Source: Anaerocolumna sp. AGMB13020 (GTDB lineage Bacteria; Bacillota; Clostridia; Lachnospirales; Lachnospiraceae). From it: a DNA stretch of 64,000 nt. Shown here one piece after another: positions 1 to 7,285 of the stretch. Both the position numbers and the translations under genes were made by a program. The notes beneath the pieces are model-generated. The model was not told the DNA's origin. It ran no database searches and was given only the letters and a program-made list of their open reading frames with translations. Each line of letters opens with the position of its first letter. Positions within the stretch are counted from its first letter, which is position 1. Location of the stretch: assembly GCF_033100115.1 (NCBI RefSeq), contig NZ_CP136910.1:992001-1056000 (forward strand). The letters run 5' to 3'.

Positions 1-147
1 TTCAAAATATATATAAACTGTTGCCGGCGAAACCCCCGCCAATTTCGCGATTTTTGAGATGGAAGCACCATGAAAGCCTTCTTGAAGAATCAGTTTAATA
101 ACTGCATCTTTTATGCTTCTCTCTTTCTCATCGTCTTTTTTTCTCAT
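1..147 (-). CDS. TetR/AcrR-family transcriptional repressor, N-terminal part (cut by window edge)
   Basis: The 49 in-frame codons from the ATG at 147 to the window edge encode a short charged N-terminus (MRKKDDEKERS), then a TetR helix-turn-helix: GFHGASISKIAKLAGVS followed by the typical recognition-helix end ATVYIYF. A GAGGTGAT ribosome binding site lies just upstream of the start. The ligand-binding domain is outside the window, so the inducer and targets cannot be guessed. The gene sits behind a clean promoter that overlaps a palindrome, so it probably represses itself. Confidence 0.85.
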   Translation of the reverse strand, partial: MRKKDDEKERSIKDAVIKLILQEGFHGASISKIAKLAGVSPATVYIYFE

Positions 148-169
148 GATATCACCTCAACATGGTTTT

Positions 170-198
170 ATAATAAACGATCATTCATTTATTGTCAA
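170..198 (-). promoter_or_regulatory. Promoter of the TetR gene with embedded palindromic operator
   Basis: Read on the minus strand, TTGACA (198-193) and TATTAT (175-170) are separated by exactly 17 bp. An imperfect palindrome at 172-193 (arms AATAAACGA and TCATTTATT, 8 of 9 bases matching, 4-bp centre) covers the spacer and touches both hexamers. A repressor bound there would block RNA polymerase, as expected for an autoregulated TetR gene. The promoter is read directly; the regulator assignment is inferred from proximity. Confidence 0.7.
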
Positions 199-292
199 TA
201 CTTTTTTCATTCCCTTTACTATTGTACTCTAAATAGATGTTTACGGCAACTCTTATAGGGGGGGACTGCATGGCAACTTCGTTTTTAACCTA

Positions 293-784
293 TTATCGCT
301 TCATTTCTTTTCTTAATTGAAAGGAGCCTGCTTCTAAATCCTTGGGGTTCTCGATTCTCACACAATGAAAACCACATTTATTAATATAGAAATTATGATT
401 TCTTCTGCTAAAGATAGGTGTCTCCGTACTCCAGCTCAAGGTGTCCGGATACATCTCTTCAACCATCTGCCATACCTTTGTACCAACCCCTTTATTCTCT
501 TCCGCTGCATCGAGAAAAATTGTTCCAAGGAAATGATGCTTATCGGTTTTAATCCACAGAACAATACCACCTATCAGCTCCTCATCCCTATAGATTTTAA
601 AGGCAGTAGAATCCGGGTGAAGTCCCCATTTTCTTAAAAAACTGCCATCATCATATCCTTCCGGACCACCTTCCTCGTTGTTTGTATGCATCTTGCTGTC
701 TTCATCAAAAGCTCTTTTTGCAATTCTTGTCAATTCATCAATATCCTGACTCTCCATTGGTCTAAATGTAATATTTCCTGCCAT
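293..784 (-). CDS. GNAT-family N-acetyltransferase
   Basis: A 163-residue protein of typical GNAT length. The acetyl-CoA-binding motif A is visible as ENKGVGTKVWQMVEE near residues 95-110 (Q/RxxGxG/A pattern), after the beta-strand GTIFLDAAEE. The C-terminus FYINKCGFHCVRIENP is the usual GNAT beta-strand-helix ending, where the aromatic-rich YxxxGF element helps place CoA. It probably transfers an acetyl group from acetyl-CoA to a small amine or peptide; the substrate is unknown. GGAGG lies 9 nt before the ATG. It is a single gene under a MerR-type promoter, suggesting induction by a drug, metal or redox signal. Confidence 0.85.
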   Translation of the reverse strand: MAGNITFRPMESQDIDELTRIAKRAFDEDSKMHTNNEEGGPEGYDDGSFLRKWGLHPDSTAFKIYRDEELIGGIVLWIKTDKHHFLGTIFLDAAEENKGVGTKVWQMVEEMYPDTLSWSTETPIFSRRNHNFYINKCGFHCVRIENPKDLEAGSFQLRKEMKR

Positions 785-859
785 ACATAAAATCCTCCCA
801 TTTTCATTTTTTTACACTTAAAACTTACTCTTAATTACTTGCCTCATGTCTACAGCAGA

Positions 860-890
860 AGTATACTCTTTGACGTCGCGTCAAAGTCAA
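860..890 (-). promoter_or_regulatory. MerR-type promoter (19-bp spacer) with perfect inverted repeat, upstream of the GNAT gene
   Basis: On the minus strand TTGACT (890-885) and TATACT (865-860) are 19 bp apart, the overlong spacing characteristic of promoters activated by MerR-family regulators through DNA untwisting. A perfect inverted repeat, CTTTGACG-TCG-CGTCAAAG (868-886), fills the spacer exactly where MerR dimers bind. No MerR gene is in the window, so the regulator acts in trans. The only gene downstream in this direction is the GNAT acetyltransferase. Confidence 0.75.
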
Positions 891-1050
891 TATGCATTTC
901 TTACTTTTACAGCTGTTGATTGGATTACCAAAGCCTGCCTAGGCATATCGATTTGTGATGTCAGCACCAAGCATGTTGCCTAAAACAACAATGCATGGGT
1001 GTAACGAAATGAAACCGTAAGTAAAAATTTATTTTTTTTATGATTAAGTA

Positions 1051-1079
1051 TTGACACCTGATAATATTCATGATATTAT
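1051..1079 (+). promoter_or_regulatory. Promoter of the cold-shock protein gene
   Basis: TTGACA (1051-1056), 17-bp spacer, TATTAT (1074-1079). Transcription would begin near 1086, giving a leader of about 130 nt before the start codon, in keeping with the long leaders of cold-shock genes. Confidence 0.75.
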
Positions 1080-1108
1080 ATCAATGTTATTTTAGATGCA
1101 AATTTGAT

Positions 1109-1166
1109 TCACATATTTATGTAAGTCATTAAACATTTAATGGTTTGCACAAATATGTGATTTTTT
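1109..1166 (+). promoter_or_regulatory. Structured 5' leader of the cold-shock gene (putative thermo-responsive element)
   Basis: Two nested inverted repeats: outer arms TCACATATTT (1109-1118) and AAATATGTGA (1151-1160), and an inner perfect hairpin CATTAAA-CA-TTTAATG (1127-1142). A run of six T follows the outer arm. Such AU-only stems are marginally stable and could change with temperature; alternatively the outer stem plus T-run could act as a weak attenuator. The fold is read from the sequence; the function is inferred from known csp leaders. Confidence 0.5.
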
Positions 1167-1215
1167 ATTTTCACCCAAAATATTCACAATTTAATTTTAT
1201 TAGGAGGTATCTTTC

Positions 1216-1419
1216 ATGAACAAAGGTACAGTAAAATGGTTTAACGCACAAAAAGGTTTTGGATTTATCACAAACAGTGAGAACGGTGAAGATGTATTCG
1301 TACATTTCAGCGGAATCGTTTCTAATGGTTTTAAGACTTTAGAAGAAAATCAGAATGTAACTTTTGAAATTACTAACGGACCTCGTGGTTTACAGGCTGT
1401 TAACGTAGAAATAGCTTAA
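1216..1419 (+). CDS. Cold-shock protein, CspA family
   Basis: A 67-residue single cold-shock domain, the normal length. The RNA-binding motifs RNP1 (KGFGFI, residues 13-18) and RNP2 (VFVHF, residues 27-31) are intact, as is the N-terminal GTVKWFN strand. It binds single-stranded RNA and DNA and keeps mRNA unfolded at low temperature or during growth shifts. TAGGAGGT precedes the ATG by a good distance. The gene is monocistronic: own promoter, long leader and a strong terminator. Confidence 0.97.
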   Translation: MNKGTVKWFNAQKGFGFITNSENGEDVFVHFSGIVSNGFKTLEENQNVTFEITNGPRGLQAVNVEIA

Positions 1420-1440
1420 GTTTCAATTCGTTATACCAAT

Positions 1441-1485
1441 AAGAACCCCGGACTTTCTTAAGAACGTCCGGGGTTCTTATTTTAT
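1441..1485 (+). terminator. Intrinsic terminator of the cold-shock gene
   Basis: A 13-bp perfect stem, AAGAACCCCGGAC (1441-1453) with GTCCGGGGTTCTT (1466-1478), is followed by a T-rich tract. Confidence 0.9.
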
Positions 1486-1556
1486 TATTGCTGCAACCAT
1501 GATGAACTTCATAATCCGTTTTTATCTTTTTCCGCTTGTATGAACGAAACTAGAAA

Positions 1557-1605
1557 TCAAAAAGACACATTCAATCAACGAAGAACAATTGATTGAATGT
1601 GTCTT
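1557..1605 (-). terminator. Intrinsic terminator of the enoate reductase-SDR operon
   Basis: A perfect 17-bp stem (1562-1578 with 1589-1605, loop of 10) lies 73 bp past the SDR stop codon. On the minus strand it is followed by TTTTTGATTT. It sits back to back with the cold-shock gene terminator. Confidence 0.85.
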
Positions 1606-1677
1606 AAATAATATTCTGAAGGAACGCAGCTATAAATCATAAAGGACATTTATTATCCGTGATCTTAGCTTCTACTC

Positions 1678-2454
1678 CTAAACAATAGAGCCGCCGCCAT
1701 CAACAATGATAAACTGACCCTGTACATAGCTGGAAGCATCACTGGAAAGATATAATATCGTGCCGTTTAATTCACCTTTTCTGCCTGGACGGCCTGCAGG
1801 ATTTGCTGCATTATAGGCATTCAGAAATTGCTCTGATTTAAACAGGGTTCCGGCGGTCATCTCGGATTCAAAAAGTGCAGGTCCAACGGCATTTACAGTT
1901 ATACCATATCTTGCATAGGAAGCTGCCATTCCTTTTGTCATTCCAAGCACAGCAGATTTTGAGGAATTGTAGGAATGTCTGATAAACATATCATTTTTAT
2001 CAGCTACCACTGCATTTACGGATGCAATGTTTACTACTTTTCCGTAACCTTTTTCTTTCATCTTTGGTATTACATATTTACTGGTTAAGAATATGCTCTT
2101 TACATTGGTATCAAAGGCATTATCCCATTCCTCTTCTGTCATACTGTCAACACCACCTCGTACTGCAATACCGGCATTGTTTAATAAGATGTCCACCTGC
2201 CCAAAGGTATTGAACACTGTTTCCATCGCTTCTTTTACACTCTCTTCTTTGGTAACATCGCAAGCTACTGCAAGGGCTTTTCGTCCTGTACTCTCGATAA
2301 TTGCTTTTAATTCCTCAAGCTTATCATAACGCCTTGCCAAAAGGGCTACATCTGCACCTGCTTTTGCATAAGCAAGTGCTGCATCTGCTCCCAGTCCGGA
2401 GCTTGCTCCTGTAACGACTGCTACTTTTCCCGTTAAATCAAATAAATTCTCCAT
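1678..2454 (-). CDS. Short-chain dehydrogenase/reductase (SDR), classical type
   Basis: A 258-residue classical SDR with every hallmark: cofactor motif TGASSGLG (15-22), NNAG (92-95), Asn117, catalytic Ser145, and Tyr162-x3-Lys166 in YNSSK. It reversibly oxidises a secondary alcohol with NAD(P)H; it resembles gluconate 5-dehydrogenase-like and hydroxysteroid dehydrogenase-like members, but the substrate cannot be read. An in-frame ATG at 2496 exists, but the ATG at 2454 has AAAGGA at proper spacing and begins just before the Rossmann strand, so I choose it. It lies 97 bp behind the flavoenzyme gene and probably acts on the same pathway. Confidence 0.9.
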   Translation of the reverse strand: MENLFDLTGKVAVVTGASSGLGADAALAYAKAGADVALLARRYDKLEELKAIIESTGRKALAVACDVTKEESVKEAMETVFNTFGQVDILLNNAGIAVRGGVDSMTEEEWDNAFDTNVKSIFLTSKYVIPKMKEKGYGKVVNIASVNAVVADKNDMFIRHSYNSSKSAVLGMTKGMAASYARYGITVNAVGPALFESEMTAGTLFKSEQFLNAYNAANPAGRPGRKGELNGTILYLSSDASSYVQGQFIIVDGGGSIV

Positions 2455-2551
2455 ATTCTTAATTCCTTTCATTTTATATTTATTTAAAGCTATCAACTTT
2501 TTCTGTTATAGCTTATTGCTTCTATCATTTCAGCTATCCCTTCACCCGTTA

Positions 2552-5365
2552 TTAAATACGTCCGGTTTCCATAAAAGCTGTACGGTCATAACGTCCGGTA
2601 AGGAGATAGGGAATAACTTCCTCTGCCTCTAATTTCTCTACCAGATTCAGCTTATGTACCAGCAGGCTGTTCTTGGAATAAGCTCCTCCAATTATGGTAT
2701 TGACAGGAAGCTCTGCCCAAGGGTCGTCGATACTGGATTTTAAATTCATTGATACGATACCTGGCTCCCAGGATTTATAATTGTATTCACATTGATTCAT
2801 GAGCAGAGCACCGTTCATAAAGTGAGCTGCACCATTTTCATCGGGCTGTCTGTCAAAGTGGAAATAGAAGCCGCCGCCAAAGGTCTGCTTGCCTGCTGCC
2901 GGGAATTGGTATAAAGCTGCGGTCATAGGACTGTTATATTCGCCTAAATGCATCTTTATATCCACCAGTTGTGTTCCTCTTCTGGTAACACCTGCTGTTA
3001 CGGTATCACCATTTCGTCTGATTACAAATTCTCCACCCAGCTTCTTTGGTATACTTCCGTTATCCCTGCCGCATTGTACCGCCATTTCTGCTCCGGGTCC
3101 TCCCAGTACAAGACCCATGGTATACAGTCCCAAGGTTTTTCCATAAGTTGCATAAACACCCAGTATTGCTTCATAGTAATCATCTGCAAAGGTCGGATTA
3201 TTAACATGGCAGACGGATAAGGTAACCACCGGCATAGAGAAAGGTTTTAACGGCGGAGGAAGAATTCTCTCTATGGCTGCGGGATCGGTCAGATAACTGA
3301 TATAGATTCCCTCCTGATCGTCCATCAGAGAAACCTTACCGAAGTTTGGAAGTTCTTCCTTTGCTACCTTAAAACTGGGTACCTTCTCGGCTGTTGTAAA
3401 CAGACTGGAGGCTGTATCATATGCGGTACGGGTTGCAGGAGCAATACTGCCGTCTTTTATCGCACTACCTATAAGCTTCACAATCGTTCCCCTGGCTTCC
3501 AGTTCAGATACCAGTGTTCTGTCGGGACGGAAGCCAAGAGATAGTACAACTGCTTCTGCATCCGCTTTTACTTCTTCTTTGTTCTCTATCTTTTCCAGTA
3601 TAACGCTGTCTTTTGTAATCTCTTTCAGGGAATGTCCTAACAGGTATTGTGCACCAGCTTTTGCAAGACGTCCGCATACATCGGCAACATTGGTATGGTT
3701 TGCATTTGGTGCAGGCTTATCAAGCATATCAATTATTGTCACCTGATTTTCTGTTTCACATAAGTATTCTGCAGTTTCAAGACCGGTGAGTCCTGCTCCA
3801 ATTACTACAACCTTTTTGCCCTTAAGGACTTCCTTACCGGATAATATGTCTTCTACGGTATACACGTTCTTGCCGTTAATACCTGGTATTTTGCCTGGTA
3901 TAATGGAAGTGGAACCGGAGGCCAGCAAAACCGCATCTGGTTTACAGGCCATAATGCTTTCAGTATCTGCTTCCGTATTGAGTAAGACTTCCACTGAAAG
4001 TTTCTCAAACTCATTGCCGTAGTAGTCTGCAATCCACTGCATACGCTCCTTTAGAGGAGGTTTTTTCGCAAGATTAACCGTTCCGCCAAGCTCAGCCTGA
4101 CGATCCATTAAGGTTACTTTCATTCCCCTTAGTGCGAGTGTCTGTGCCGCTGTCATACCCGCAGGACCTGCACCAACTACAACCACCCGATGTCCTTTGG
4201 TATCACGAACCAGATTTCCATACTTTCTCTCTCTTGCATATCTGGGATTTAAGGCACATTCCGGCGGTAAGCCTGCAGCATTGTATTCGTTTAAGCTTTC
4301 GAAACAGCGGAGGCAGGAAATACATTTACGCAGCTCCTTTTCCCTTCCCTCCTGGACCTTTTTACCCCATTCTTCATCTGCATTCCAGGAACGGCCCATG
4401 GAGACAAAATCAACTACACCGTCTTCCAAGAACTTTTCAGCTGCAGCAGGTTCCCTGATAACAGAAACACCGATTACCGGAATCTTTACATGACTTTTTA
4501 CAGCCTTAAGAAAATCACGTCTCCAGCCCTGAGGGAAGGAAATTGGTTCAATACAGGTCATTCCGGTTTCATAGAGTCCACAGCTTGGATCAATGAAATC
4601 TATTCCTGCCTGTTCCAGTGCCATGGCAATCTTAACACCGTCCTGCACATGGATATACTCTTCGGTTACTCCAGTCTTATCAAGGAACTCTTCAATACTT
4701 AGACGTACACCAACTGGGAAATCAGGGCCGCACTCTTTCCGGATTCCTTCAATGATTTCAATAATAACCCTCAAACGGTTCTCGAAGCTTCCGCCGTATT
4801 CATCCTCCCTTTTATTCGTATAGGGTGAGAGGAACTGATGCAGCAGGTATCCATGGGCAGCATGTAATTCCACACCGTCACAGCCGGACTTTTGCACTCT
4901 TAGGGCACCAGCTACAAACTCCTTCACTATCTGCTTCACCTCTTCCGTGGTCAATGCACGGGTTTCCTGCTTCAGAAGTTTACAGGGAATGGCTGAAGGT
5001 GCCACTACCGGCTGTCCCCCAAGAAGGGCGGTCACGGTTTCACGTCCCGGATGATGAAGCTGGATAAATATCTTGCTGCCATGCTTATGTACTGCTTCTG
5101 CCAGCCTTGACAACGGTTCGATATGTCTGTCCTTGGTAACGGATAACTGTCTCATAAGACCGGCACCGTTTATATCATTTATACGCGTAATCTCAGGGAT
5201 AATTAGTCCCGCTCCGCCAATTGCCCTTGCCTCATAAAATGCTATCATATCCTCTGAGGGTGTTCCATCCAGGTTAGCCAGGCCGCAGCCCATGGGTGAC
5301 ATGACTAAGCGGTTTTTAAGTTGTACCTTGCCAATGCTTCCCGTTTCAAATAATCTGTTATACAT
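2552..5365 (-). CDS. OYE/FAD-type enoate reductase (BaiCD/BaiH/dienoyl-CoA reductase-like) fused to an acetoacetate decarboxylase-like domain
   Basis: This 937-residue protein combines two families in one unbroken frame. Residues 1-340 form an Old Yellow Enzyme FMN barrel with the HAAH substrate motif (168-171). Cys348, Cys351, Cys354 and Cys370 make the 4Fe-4S site of 2,4-dienoyl-CoA reductase relatives. Residues 390-640 are an FAD/NAD(P) module with GAGPAG and GAGLTG nucleotide loops. Relatives such as BaiCD or BaiH end near 640-670. Here about 260 more residues follow that resemble acetoacetate decarboxylase: a YLTDPAAIERILPPPL start, GRDNGSIPKKLG with the Schiff-base lysine pair (774-775), and a late DDPWAELPV element. 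Likely role: reduce an enone or enoate and decarboxylate or bind a beta-keto acid. GGAGGT precedes the ATG; it is first in an operon with the SDR. Confidence 0.88.
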   Translation of the reverse strand: MYNRLFETGSIGKVQLKNRLVMSPMGCGLANLDGTPSEDMIAFYEARAIGGAGLIIPEITRINDINGAGLMRQLSVTKDRHIEPLSRLAEAVHKHGSKIFIQLHHPGRETVTALLGGQPVVAPSAIPCKLLKQETRALTTEEVKQIVKEFVAGALRVQKSGCDGVELHAAHGYLLHQFLSPYTNKREDEYGGSFENRLRVIIEIIEGIRKECGPDFPVGVRLSIEEFLDKTGVTEEYIHVQDGVKIAMALEQAGIDFIDPSCGLYETGMTCIEPISFPQGWRRDFLKAVKSHVKIPVIGVSVIREPAAAEKFLEDGVVDFVSMGRSWNADEEWGKKVQEGREKELRKCISCLRCFESLNEYNAAGLPPECALNPRYARERKYGNLVRDTKGHRVVVVGAGPAGMTAAQTLALRGMKVTLMDRQAELGGTVNLAKKPPLKERMQWIADYYGNEFEKLSVEVLLNTEADTESIMACKPDAVLLASGSTSIIPGKIPGINGKNVYTVEDILSGKEVLKGKKVVVIGAGLTGLETAEYLCETENQVTIIDMLDKPAPNANHTNVADVCGRLAKAGAQYLLGHSLKEITKDSVILEKIENKEEVKADAEAVVLSLGFRPDRTLVSELEARGTIVKLIGSAIKDGSIAPATRTAYDTASSLFTTAEKVPSFKVAKEELPNFGKVSLMDDQEGIYISYLTDPAAIERILPPPLKPFSMPVVTLSVCHVNNPTFADDYYEAILGVYATYGKTLGLYTMGLVLGGPGAEMAVQCGRDNGSIPKKLGGEFVIRRNGDTVTAGVTRRGTQLVDIKMHLGEYNSPMTAALYQFPAAGKQTFGGGFYFHFDRQPDENGAAHFMNGALLMNQCEYNYKSWEPGIVSMNLKSSIDDPWAELPVNTIIGGAYSKNSLLVHKLNLVEKLEAEEVIPYLLTGRYDRTAFMETGRI

Positions 5366-5467
5366 TCTGTACCTCCAATGGATTTTGTTAAATTTATAAC
5401 ACTGTTGATAACATAAGGATACAGGATTACGGGTAAATTCACAACGTGTATGATGAATGATAAAACT

Positions 5468-5496
5468 TTGACAATTTGGTTACCATGCACTAAAAT
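5468..5496 (+). promoter_or_regulatory. Promoter of the PucR-type regulator gene
   Basis: TTGACA (5468-5473), 17-bp spacer, TAAAAT (5491-5496), about 40 bp before the regulator start. No equally good minus-strand promoter is seen for the divergent flavoenzyme operon, consistent with that side needing activation. Confidence 0.65.
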
Positions 5497-5537
5497 AAAA
5501 CAAGAGATATTATTGATAGAAAGAGTTGGGGATTTTT

Positions 5538-7067
5538 ATGACTTTTAAAAAGCTGATTGAAAGAATATCCAAGGAATACCGCATAGATATATTAAGTGAA
5601 GGAGAAGATACGGAGTTACAGGATATTGCCTTGATTGACGGCAAAGATACCAATATCCGGAAGAATACCTTATATTTTGGTTACGATAAACAAATGAACA
5701 AGACTGTCTTTCTCCACAATTGTATTTTAGCTTGTACAGGCTCTGGTCCGCTTCCCCTTACCACTGGCTGTAATGCTGCCAGGGTCGCGGAAGAGGAGCT
5801 TTTCTCCCTGTTCAATATGGTCAAAAATCTGATAGAAACTACCCGCAGCAAGGGGATTTACGAGGAACTCACTGCCTTAGCAGACAGCTCCCGCAGTATA
5901 GAAGCGGTAATTGACGCAGCCTCTGTTAGGCTTGGCAGCTTTCTGGTATTCTGTGATATGAACTTTAAAATCATTGCCAAATCCAACTCCATACCGGTCC
6001 ATGACCCCCTTTGGATAGAAAATACCGTCAAGGGTTATTGCAGTTACGAATTCATTCATGCTGTTAAGGATTTAACAGCAATTAAAAATGCCTCAATGAC
6101 AACTTCAGCTTTTGAAGTCGTATGCAGCCAATCCTCCAACCGTAAAATCAGCTGCAAGGTCTTTCACAACAAGACCCAGATTGGATTTCTGTTAATGATA
6201 GAAGGAGACACTCCCTTTCTTCCCTCTCATTTTGAAATGCTTCGTACCATAAGTCACGCTGTCAGCTATACCATAGCTTACTATACACCAGATTTGTTTG
6301 AAGAAAACAGCCGTTATCATGAATTGCTATACAGCATGCTGATAGGTGCTCCTGCCAAGGACATTGCCAACCGTCTTTCAAGTCTTACGTTTCCCGGCAG
6401 AATGCTGGCGCTGTATCTTCGGCCTGCCCGATACTTAGGACAGCAGTATCTTAAGAATTATACCTCCAAGGCACTAAAGCATAGAATTGCTGAGACCCAT
6501 GTAACCTATCACAAAAACGGTATAGCTGCTGTTATCCCATTACCAGAGGAGCCTGACCTGTTCAATAAACTGCCGGAATTATTAAGAGATCTTGCAAAGA
6601 AAGAATATGTACGTATTGGAATAAGCTATCCCTTTACAAAAATTGAGAATTTTGTAAACCACTTTGATCAGGCTTTCGCTGCTCTTGAGCTTGGACAGAA
6701 GCTAAAAAGCGAGGAACCGATCTGTTTTTATCAGGATTATCAGTTTTTTCATTTACTGACAGAGGCAAAATCTCCTGATAAACTGGGGAGCTTCTGTCAT
6801 CCAGCACTGGCAGCGCTGCGGCAATATGACCATGCAAATAATTCCCAGCTTTATAAAACCTTGTGTGTCTACATTGAGAAAGGCTGCAATATCAAGCTGA
6901 CTTCTGAAAGCCTGTTTATCCATCGGAACTCCCTGGTGTACCGCTTAGACCGTATCACTGAAATCTGCGGAATTGACCTTTCAGATATTAATACTTTGTT
7001 CCTTCTTCGATTATCTTTTCTTGTTGACCGCTATAATGAGCTGAATACAAGTATTGAGTGGGGTTAA
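5538..7067 (+). CDS. PucR/CdaR-type transcriptional regulator
   Basis: A 509-residue protein. The last 60 residues (NIKLTSESLFIHRNSLVYRLDRI, then ICGIDL) are the PucR C-terminal helix-turn-helix, in which a Fis-like NxxxxRNTLxYRL segment contacts DNA. The long middle resembles the GAF-like/GGDEF-related sensory part of this class. A TTG at 5526 extends the frame, but the ATG at 5538 has GGGGA at normal distance and is preferred. It is divergent from the enoate reductase-SDR operon with 172 bp between the starts, so it probably activates that operon in response to its substrate. No signal peptide, so cytoplasmic. Confidence 0.85.
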   Translation: MTFKKLIERISKEYRIDILSEGEDTELQDIALIDGKDTNIRKNTLYFGYDKQMNKTVFLHNCILACTGSGPLPLTTGCNAARVAEEELFSLFNMVKNLIETTRSKGIYEELTALADSSRSIEAVIDAASVRLGSFLVFCDMNFKIIAKSNSIPVHDPLWIENTVKGYCSYEFIHAVKDLTAIKNASMTTSAFEVVCSQSSNRKISCKVFHNKTQIGFLLMIEGDTPFLPSHFEMLRTISHAVSYTIAYYTPDLFEENSRYHELLYSMLIGAPAKDIANRLSSLTFPGRMLALYLRPARYLGQQYLKNYTSKALKHRIAETHVTYHKNGIAAVIPLPEEPDLFNKLPELLRDLAKKEYVRIGISYPFTKIENFVNHFDQAFAALELGQKLKSEEPICFYQDYQFFHLLTEAKSPDKLGSFCHPALAALRQYDHANNSQLYKTLCVYIEKGCNIKLTSESLFIHRNSLVYRLDRITEICGIDLSDINTLFLLRLSFLVDRYNELNTSIEWG

Positions 7068-7198
7068 TAATATGATTAAAGCTTACTGCTTAAGGCAGAA
7101 GGCTATCGCTCTGAACGTCAGAAATCAGCTACTAACTAAAGTTCCTCTATTAGCTTAGCAGTTCCTTTAAATCAAGGTTTAACGGCTATAAAGCAGTT

Positions 7199-7246
7199 CC
7201 AGGGGGTATTGGCCCAATTGATTCACTATTGCCCAATACCCCCTGG
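7199..7246. terminator. Bidirectional terminator-like hairpin between two convergent genes
   Basis: A 14-bp perfect stem, CCAGGGGGTATTGG (7199-7212) with CCAATACCCCCTGG (7233-7246), loop of 20. The plus-strand flank is TA-rich (TAAATTAATTATTT). It separates the PucR-type gene from the end of the subtilase gene. Confidence 0.65.
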
Positions 7247-7285
7247 TAAATTAATTATTTCTTACCTTTATCTATCTTCTTATTT

